64,000 bases of DNA from contig OX387203.1 of assembly GCA_947561715.1 (NCBI GenBank), positions 10,230,001 to 10,294,000 of the forward strand, in the 5' to 3' direction. The notes beneath the pieces are model-generated. The model ran no database searches, was not told where the DNA came from, and saw nothing but the letters and a program-made list of their open reading frames with translations. This stretch comes from Ascidia mentula. Lineage: Eukaryota > Chordata > Ascidiacea > Phlebobranchia > Ascidiidae. Shown here one piece after another: positions 57,801 to 64,000 of the stretch (position 1 is its first letter; each line of letters starts with the position of its first letter). Made by a program: the position numbers and the translations under genes.

Positions 57801-59171
57801 GACAGTCAAAGTAAGGAGAGCAACCCACACATCGCTTGGCAAAGGAAATTCATTGCGTTTCTGTTCGATAAAAATACCGACCTATTGAATGGGCATTAAA
57901 ACACAACCGGCGTATATCGACATGGCCAGGCCAAAAGGATTAACAAGCAAAATTTGTAAACTTTGCAACCAAGTTTACTATCCTTACAATCAGGAAGACT
58001 GACCTAAACCGTTGCTTCAGAAGCAGAAGCTACAAGGGGGGCATATTTTAGTTTTCTTAATTCTTTACGCATGGTTGCACTCTACAGGTATGCGGGTGTT
58101 GGGAAACTTGAAGTCTATCCTTTATCTGCTAAGATCTCGCCAAGAGAGGCGTTGGGTTTGTAAGCCCGCTATTTGCAGTCAAGTGTGCAAATATTTTGGC
58201 GCAAGTTTAGAAAAGTGATGGCGTCTTTTCGGCTGCTGTTGTGAAACGGCATACGATTAACTTCGCTAGAAAAGACAAGATTGAGTAACTTCCCAGTAAT
58301 ATTCAACAGATTCTTTTCATAAAACACCACGGATCTAAGCTATATTTTACCGTATATGTATCGTTGTATATCTCCTGAAGTGCTGGCACTAAAGGCACCA
58401 TTGTTGTGAAGTGGAATCCGATTAGGAAATAACTCATACAGCTGGTCACGAAAAGAATCACTGAAGCGTAACGGGAGTTTTCCTTCGTAAAATTAAAACC
58501 GTCGTTTGACAAAATTTCTTTGTTTTACGTCAATATGCTGTTAAAGTTACAACTACCGGACGAGTTTTTTTTGATAAGTCAGTTAGTCACTTAATATTTA
58601 TGTCATCGATGCTGCATCTAAACGTAAAGTATTGGTCATGTTAATACGGTCTTTCCAGCAAAGATACTGCATCAAAGAAATTTTGGGAAACGTGTATGCT
58701 GTGTTGCAATTTCGACATAATCAAACAAACTGCCAAGAGAAGTGTTTGCATTATACGTAAAACCCTATATGAGATGGCAGACTAGAGACACCAAATAATA
58801 GACAGTCAGCTATATCAGGCGATCTTGCTTCCTTAATAAAAATAAAAAATCATTCGTTTATGTAACGCAACCAATTCTGCGATGGCAACAAGCACAAAAA
58901 GCCTCTTAATTCAACAACGTGCGTTACAATTAAGCAGTAAATTTACGCATTAAACCGTTTAATTTTGCTCATGTTCAGTTTAAAACATACTTGCTAATAA
59001 TCAATGCTTCAATGCCTGGGCTGTCAAGCCTGCAAACCTAATGATCGCGATACGATAGCTGTGATTGCAAAGTGGGGCGATCCTGCCAATCATGCCATTG
59101 CATGAAATATTACTGCGTTACTTGCTAATAATGTATTTATTCAACAGCAAAATACTCACTGGTTCCGCCAT
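54802..59171 (-). CDS. SLC2/GLUT-type facilitative sugar transporter
   Basis: Major-facilitator hexose transporter of the plasma membrane. Exons (high to low): tentative first exon 59171-59160 (MAEP, GTGAGT donor), 58482-58351, 57881-57593, 57389-57268, 57140-56970, 56904-56807, 55984-55813, 55424-55261, 55201-55057, 54930-54802. Phases close throughout, giving about 477 residues, near the GLUT norm of 490. TM1 segment has GFHFTTMVPL. TM2-4 carry FVGGCCNKFL (in place of the usual loop motif) and VGRLLVGIPLG. The cytosolic loop has PETPYYLIREGK; TM7 has LNGAGHFIFY; the second-half loop has DRFGGRK; and the C-terminus has PETKGK. The first-exon assignment and acceptor at 58483 are the least certain. 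The QLS-type TM7 motif of glucose carriers is absent, so the substrate is open. A partial inverted copy lies at 59.9-60.8 kb. Confidence 0.88.
55416..55538. repeat. 41-bp tandem triplication over an exon 3' splice site
   Basis: GATTTTATACTGTGG begins at 55416, 55457 and 55498, a 41-bp period. On the minus strand each unit contains a CCACAG/TATAAAATC acceptor-like junction; the unit at 55416 is the one used by the 55424-55261 exon. The inverted copy near 60130 has only a single unit. Confidence 0.85.
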
Positions 59172-59524
59172 GTTCGATGTCTGTGCTGGTTTTGACTTGA
59201 TCGCGTGGCTCGGAGACTCTGCGAAGAAAATCCTGCTGCAATGCAGTTAAGCCAATTAAACACCGACACGTCATGCTTCGACTGGTTCAAATAGTTAGAC
59301 CGTTAAACCCTTTTTTCTCGGAGGATTCGCCTGGAACCACCCCTGAGACAATGTTCCCAACTAAGTTATTATTTCAAAACAAGAAAACGGGGAAAAATGT
59401 CGATTTTAAACATTTTCTTTTTGTGCAAAGTTTTCAGCAGGGTCAGCATTGACAAATAAAAATAGAGCACGTTGCTTTGTGGTACGTGTAAGAATTCAAT
59501 TTTGGATAACACTAATTTTTTGTA

Positions 59525-59575
59525 AAAGCTGCAGACAGAAGGTCACTGTTTCTGTGCAGCTGGTGTGACTATCAG
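59525..59575. repeat. Fragment of the CACTGTTTCGGCC repeat family
   Basis: Carries GCTGCAGACAGAAGGTCACT and a following CAGCTGG(T)GTGACT. These match parts of the repeat at 10484-10620 and 61735-61815. Confidence 0.4.
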
Positions 59576-59885
59576 ATGACTTTGCTGACCAAACATAATC
59601 ATATGATTATTGTGACACAGGGCCTGACGGCACTATTGGTTGAGCATTGCTTGTCCATAGTGTTTCCACCCTATTTTCTCCGTAAGGTTGCATCTAGTTT
59701 GGCGCCAACGGATGACGGTGATTGTATAGTCTTCCAAGAAAACAGTGATTAAAAGAAAACAGTGATTCTGACGTCAAATCTGAACACAAGCAAAAGACGT
59801 GACCAAAAATTTTGTGTCTAATTATTTCCCCTTTTCTCATACCGACTGGAGTGAAAGAAACAGTTAAATGTTTTCCATTATTATT

Positions 59886-60835
59886 AAACATTACGCCACA
59901 TTAGTTAAAATGTTACATAAAACTGCTCGAAATTAGTAAATATGACGATGCTAACAAATGACTTCAGATGAACACAAGTTTTACAAAGCTTTTGTAATAA
60001 AACAAATATGAGCATTCTGATTTTGTTGTAATTCAAATACTAGATTTAGCGGTTTATTAAAAAATAAATAACTCCTGAAATTTATTATGCAACACACGAT
60101 CAAAGCTATTATAATCACGTACGTATCCCACAGTATAAAATCATTGATCTAGTCGGATGTCGGAAAGTCTTGATAGGATCAACAATTGTTATTCTACTTT
60201 CGGCAGTTTTATTCACTATAAGCCAAATAATCATCTTGCTTCTAACGTCATGCCAATCATTGCCGTTTTGTCCACCGGAATTTTAATTTGCTCGTAAGTT
60301 AGCGTATTATTTTGTGTGAAATTCGTACGACGTTGTATCCTGTTTTTTTTTAGGTATTGGGCTTTTATGACTCCTGCAATTCTTGTCGTTCTTTCTGACA
60401 TAACGACAAAACCGATACGCCCCACTGCATTTGGATATGGTTTGATGGTTTTGTGGTTTTTTGCGTGGTTGGTCGGTTTCTTGGCACCTGCAGGTATCAT
60501 GCAACTCACAATTTGTGAATTAAAGGGACAACCAACATCAATTCTTTTCGGCTGCAGTTTAAGGTCATGTTGTCGTCGATCAATCAATTCAAACAGAATC
60601 CTTCAAATTCCAGGGTCATTTGGACCATATGCCGTCACAATATGGATCGGCTGTACAATCCTTTACGTCATATTTCAGTTTCGCTTCCTTCCGGTAACTA
60701 AAGGGAAATCCCCAGAACAAATAAAAACATTCTTCAAGTGAAGAAATATTTATGGTTTCTTGCTCGTGAACAGATTAGTGCTCTGTGTACTTACAATATA
60801 ACTTACGAATAAAATAATACGTGTAAAGAGGATTG
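59886..60835. repeat. Right arm of ~1-kb inverted duplication
   Basis: Inverted copy of 54690-55760, starting around ATTACGCCACATT and losing similarity after the AATAAAATAATACGTG stretch. It lies about 0.7 kb upstream of the proposed first GLUT exon. Confidence 0.85.
60140..60741 (+). pseudogene. Broken inverted copy of the last three GLUT exons
   Basis: Corresponds to parent exons 55424-55261, 55201-55057 and 54930-54802 with their introns, so it arose by DNA duplication, not retrotransposition. Breaks: the DRFGGRK loop motif is altered to DLVGCRK; a 4-base deletion shifts frame after the TISQ codons; 5 bases are missing at the end of the second copied exon; and one G is lost near the last acceptor. 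From 60316 to 60741 a frame runs open through the retained intron to the parental stop, ending KSPEQIKTFFK. The rest of the gene is absent, so no functional transporter is expected. Confidence 0.85.
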
Positions 60836-63449
60836 ATTGTATTTCTGGACACAGCAGCCGTTTATCAGTGCCACAATTTTCCTGCACATAAAGCAAACAA
60901 AATAATAAATACTGACCGCACTGATGTACAAATTTTGCCACGCAGCATTGATATTTTTCACCCATGTCACAGTTTTTATGATCTAGATTTTCAAACAAGA
61001 TACTATGTTATGTTAGGTATATTTCCGGCCGCATGCTGCAAACGTTCAGCCTGAGGTAGTTGATGGAGAAAGGCATGAATAATTTTGTAAACCTCAAAAA
61101 TAAACATGAAAAAAGCTTGACTATTGAAGTTTTTTGAATTCTTCGTTTGGAAAAATCTTAAAATAACAGCAAGGCAGAGTTAAGAAAAGTATATTATCGT
61201 ATATTTATTTAGTTCTAACCTTTTGTGTTTTTTCTTTAGTTTTTCTAAAAATTAACTTGGTAAAATATTCATTTACGCCTAATGGAAATGAAAAAGATTT
61301 TATTTTGCACTTACATCAGACAATGGTTGATGTTGTTCACGTTGCATTTGTTGGGCATCTTAATGTCCACATTTCCTAAACAAAAGGATTATTATTTACA
61401 ACTTTCTAAACTTGCTCTACAGTTGCACCAACCCAGACGAACGCATTCGCACGCAGTAAAAGATATTTCTTGTAACGTGGTTTTTCGTGTTGAAAGCAGT
61501 TTGCACCTCTTTTTTTGTAATGCGAGTTTTCGTGTGAATATCGCATCACAAGAAATATTGTATATGCACATATATTGCATTAGTGTTTTGCCTTTAGCGC
61601 TATCGGTTACCAAGCAGATCCGTTTGGCCATAGTGCGCTCCACAGTGGTTCGTCTCTGTTGTTTGGTACCGAGTATAGGGTACCCAACAGAGGTACCACA
61701 AAGTGGAATCTGGTGTTCCTGCTAGTGTAAAAGCTAGCACAGTGCCACTGCAACAGCTGCACTGATGAGACCTCACAGGCCGAAACAGTGCGTCTACACA
61801 CCCTGTCTGCAGCTTGCCAAGAAATATCGTATTACACGAAAAAAAATGAGATTTTTCGTGTTAAGTTTGGGACGTGAAAGTAGGAAGTGTCTCGTTCAAA
61901 TACAAAGCATACATGCTTGTAAGCAAACAACGTATTTCGCCGTAAACTTACTTGTTACATGTTTTCAGTGTTTTACTATTTATTTGGCAGAAGATTGAAG
62001 TAAATGTGTTCGATATTTCGATAATATAGTAAATGTGTTCGATATTAACTTAATACACTGTAAAATATTTTGCATCATTTGAGTAGAGTGAGGTTGAACG
62101 ATCACGGAAGTGTTTGTCCATGTGGTTAACGACAGTTTACCCGAGATAGTCGGTGAGTTAAGTGGCAGAACTTGTGGTGCAATATATAAAGCTGCTGACC
62201 AATGTGTCTTACTTACATGTTACAAATAGTTTAATTTTTTCATTTGCTTTTACGCTTCTTTATCACGCTTTTTCATGCTTTATCCGACAATCTTGGAACC
62301 TTATTTCTTCCTAATTATAAAATAAGCCGTACCAGTCTTGCAACACTGAATTGTACCCTTCTTCTTTACCGCTCTTTGAAGAGGCTGATTTTTATTTTCT
62401 AAAACACGCAAACTTTAACGAGTTTCTCTCGCTTCATCAGGTGTAATGTGAATGTGCACTCCGTTCATTTAAACGTGACAATCTTACAACATAAACTTCA
62501 CGCTTTTCGAGAAAATTTTATTCATATAATATATGCTTAAATTCCTTTTGCCATTCAAGTTCACTCGTTATTGCGCAATTTTGGCGCACAAAAAAGTTTG
62601 GGCAAAACATTGGTCCAGAAAATGAGTTGGCCCATTTACTGATTTGTTGGAGACAACGCAACTTCGAATGCAAGGTGAATGTGGTAGCAAAGATTTGTAT
62701 TTCACTATGGAAGAACTAGTAAGTGTTGTTTGTCAAAAAATATTTTAAAATTGTTTTTTTATTGTTTAATCATTAAATTGTCTGAATTAGTTGCAGGTGA
62801 AAGCCTGGCACATTTTCAACTGATCTACTGATCATGCCCGTAGGCGAAATTTAAACTGTTTAAATACTGGTAGGCAATATTCGGCATAATTGTAGTCTTG
62901 GTTAGGTTGTACATAACTTAGAAGTTTATTGTTGTTCGCCTATAATTTACAATTCATCATGCATGAGTTTTGTGTGCCTTTACGGAATATCATCATGTTA
63001 TTCAAACAATTACTTTAGTCAAATAAAAAAGATATGCTGCGGCACGGATAACAGAAATATGATGATTTAAAAAGAAAACCTTTAACAAAAAAGATTCAAC
63101 AGAAAAAATGTTGACCTCAATTTTAAAGGTGCTAGTGTGAGATTGATTAGTTGCTTGACAATGAAAGCTTAACAAACCGAGCTAAACTCGCAAAAAGCCT
63201 GCAAAATTGTTGCAAAATGCTGATCATTTGTTAGGTGACTTATGTCGATCATAACACGCGATTGCGATAGGAATTTTTACTATGATCGCTCGAGGCTATA
63301 AATGAAAATATAAAAAATTTTTGCCGTCGTTGAAAGCAAAAATTTAGACTAAATCTGCAATCCACAGTCAAGTCCATCAATAAGTTCACAAATTTTACAT
63401 TCAACAAATTACGCCACACTATATAATTTGCTTGTTATCATATACATAC
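60836..63449. other. Intergenic with dispersed repeats
   Basis: No solid exon. 61735-61815 is a clear copy (minus orientation) of the CACTGTTTCGGCC family, ending in a CTGTCTGCAGCTTGCC edge. An inverted GGTACC-containing pair lies near 61665-61697. A GTAAGT donor-like site at 62719 follows a short plus-strand open stretch, without family evidence. Confidence 0.35.
61735..61815 (-). repeat. CACTGTTTCGGCC repeat family copy
   Basis: On the minus strand it reads GCTGCAGACAGGGTGTGTAG, then CACTGTTTCGGCCTGTGAGG and CAGTGCAGCTG, matching 10484-10620 over its inner part. Confidence 0.6.
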
Positions 63450-63683
63450 CTTAATCTTCTATCAAGGACAATTCTCGTTTCGCAACGGTGTTCCTGTTTA
63501 TCACGAGTTGCTTGAGTTTTTTCAACATTGGATTTCATTTCACCAGTACTGGACCACTTGTCCCAGCAATACATGCGGTATACAATAATACATACATGGT
63601 AAGCAAAAAACGCAGGTAGCACAAGAAACCATACTTTTTTAAACGTTAAGCTTAAACCATCTGTTCTTAGATATGCCAGGCAT
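63450..63683 (-). CDS. Internal exon of an unrecognised membrane protein
   Basis: An open exon of 234 bp bounded by a good acceptor (TTACTTATGCAG) and a GTATGT donor. It encodes a likely membrane-spanning stretch (FKKVWFLVLPAFFAYHVCII) followed by a charged, Lys/Glu/Arg-rich segment ending RIVLDRRLR. I do not recognise the family. Neighbouring exons were not found; the gene may extend beyond the window edge. Confidence 0.45.
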
Positions 63684-64000
63684 CTGCATAAGTAAATAAC
63701 AATGACCTATTGTAAATTGTTGCGTCACAGCGTAGTTGTAATTTTTTGAAATAATAGTCATTACTCAAAAGTTGAGAAGTGTTTTAGGTTTTATGTTTGC
63801 AAACATGTCACGCTTGACTGAACCAAAGTCGTTTTTCCATTCCTGGCACTAGCAGGCTATTCCAAACTTCAACAAATTCACACAAACCTCGCATAATGTT
63901 GTGGGGGACCCAAAGCGAACAAACAGAACTGTCTTTTCTAAACATACGTTGTTCAAATACGTTGTCGTTTAAAAAAATGTTAAAAATCACTACAAATATT

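Noticed and set aside
61282-61725. 147-codon plus-strand frame
   Set aside because: No motif, no splice context, and its end runs into repeat-derived DNA with GGTACC inverted repeats.

Overview
The window is animal DNA and looks like an ascidian tunicate of the Ciona type. The basis is a Hox1 gene whose homeobox is split by an intron, compact multi-exon genes with mostly 100-600 bp GT-AG introns, AT-rich intergenic DNA, and many short hairpin/MITE repeats. The species cannot be settled by eye. No bacterial gene, CRISPR array, rRNA or convincing functional tRNA was seen.

Layout. 0.4-4.4 kb (minus): an SLC6 sodium/chloride-coupled amino-acid transporter, closest to the proline/glycine transporter subgroup, in 12 readable exons; its first exon was not found. 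4.9-5.3 kb: a hAT-type MITE with a perfect 8-bp target duplication. 8.1-11.8 kb (minus): an ankyrin-repeat/SOCS-box protein resembling ASB1, five exons. 13.7-15.4 kb (plus): mitochondrial acetyl-CoA acetyltransferase (ACAT1), three exons and apparently complete. 15.4-26 kb: mostly gene-poor, with MITEs, a tRNA-like SINE fragment and two weak plus-strand exon clusters (20.3-21.8 and 25.0-25.5 kb). 26-37 kb (plus): Hox1, with a GC-rich upstream block, a DR5-type retinoic-acid-response-like site 3 kb upstream, a 5.4-kb first intron with several motif-dense blocks and a hAT MITE, and an intron inside the homeobox.

37.8-54.6 kb is almost entirely tandem repeat. About 11.3 kb is a 190-bp satellite (roughly 59 monomers) with nested higher-order repeats of 3, 5 and about 10 monomers. 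About 3.5 kb is a compound minisatellite in which a 20-bp unit alternates with seven copies of a ~140-bp module. Related palindromic motifs lie at both outer edges and at the junction between the arrays.

54.7-59.2 kb (minus) is an SLC2/GLUT-type sugar transporter, ten exons including a tentative four-codon first exon. Its last three exons, with introns and 3' flank, are duplicated in inverted orientation at 59.9-60.8 kb as a broken pseudogene. The final 3 kb holds one more likely minus-strand exon of an unrecognised membrane protein.

The genes do not form an evident pathway. They are two nutrient/transmitter transporters, a ubiquitin-ligase adaptor, a mitochondrial thiolase and a developmental regulator. 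Exon borders were set by eye from GT-AG sites, reading phase and family motifs. Phase arithmetic closes for the SLC6 gene from its second exon, for ASB1, ACAT1 and Hox1, and for the GLUT gene.
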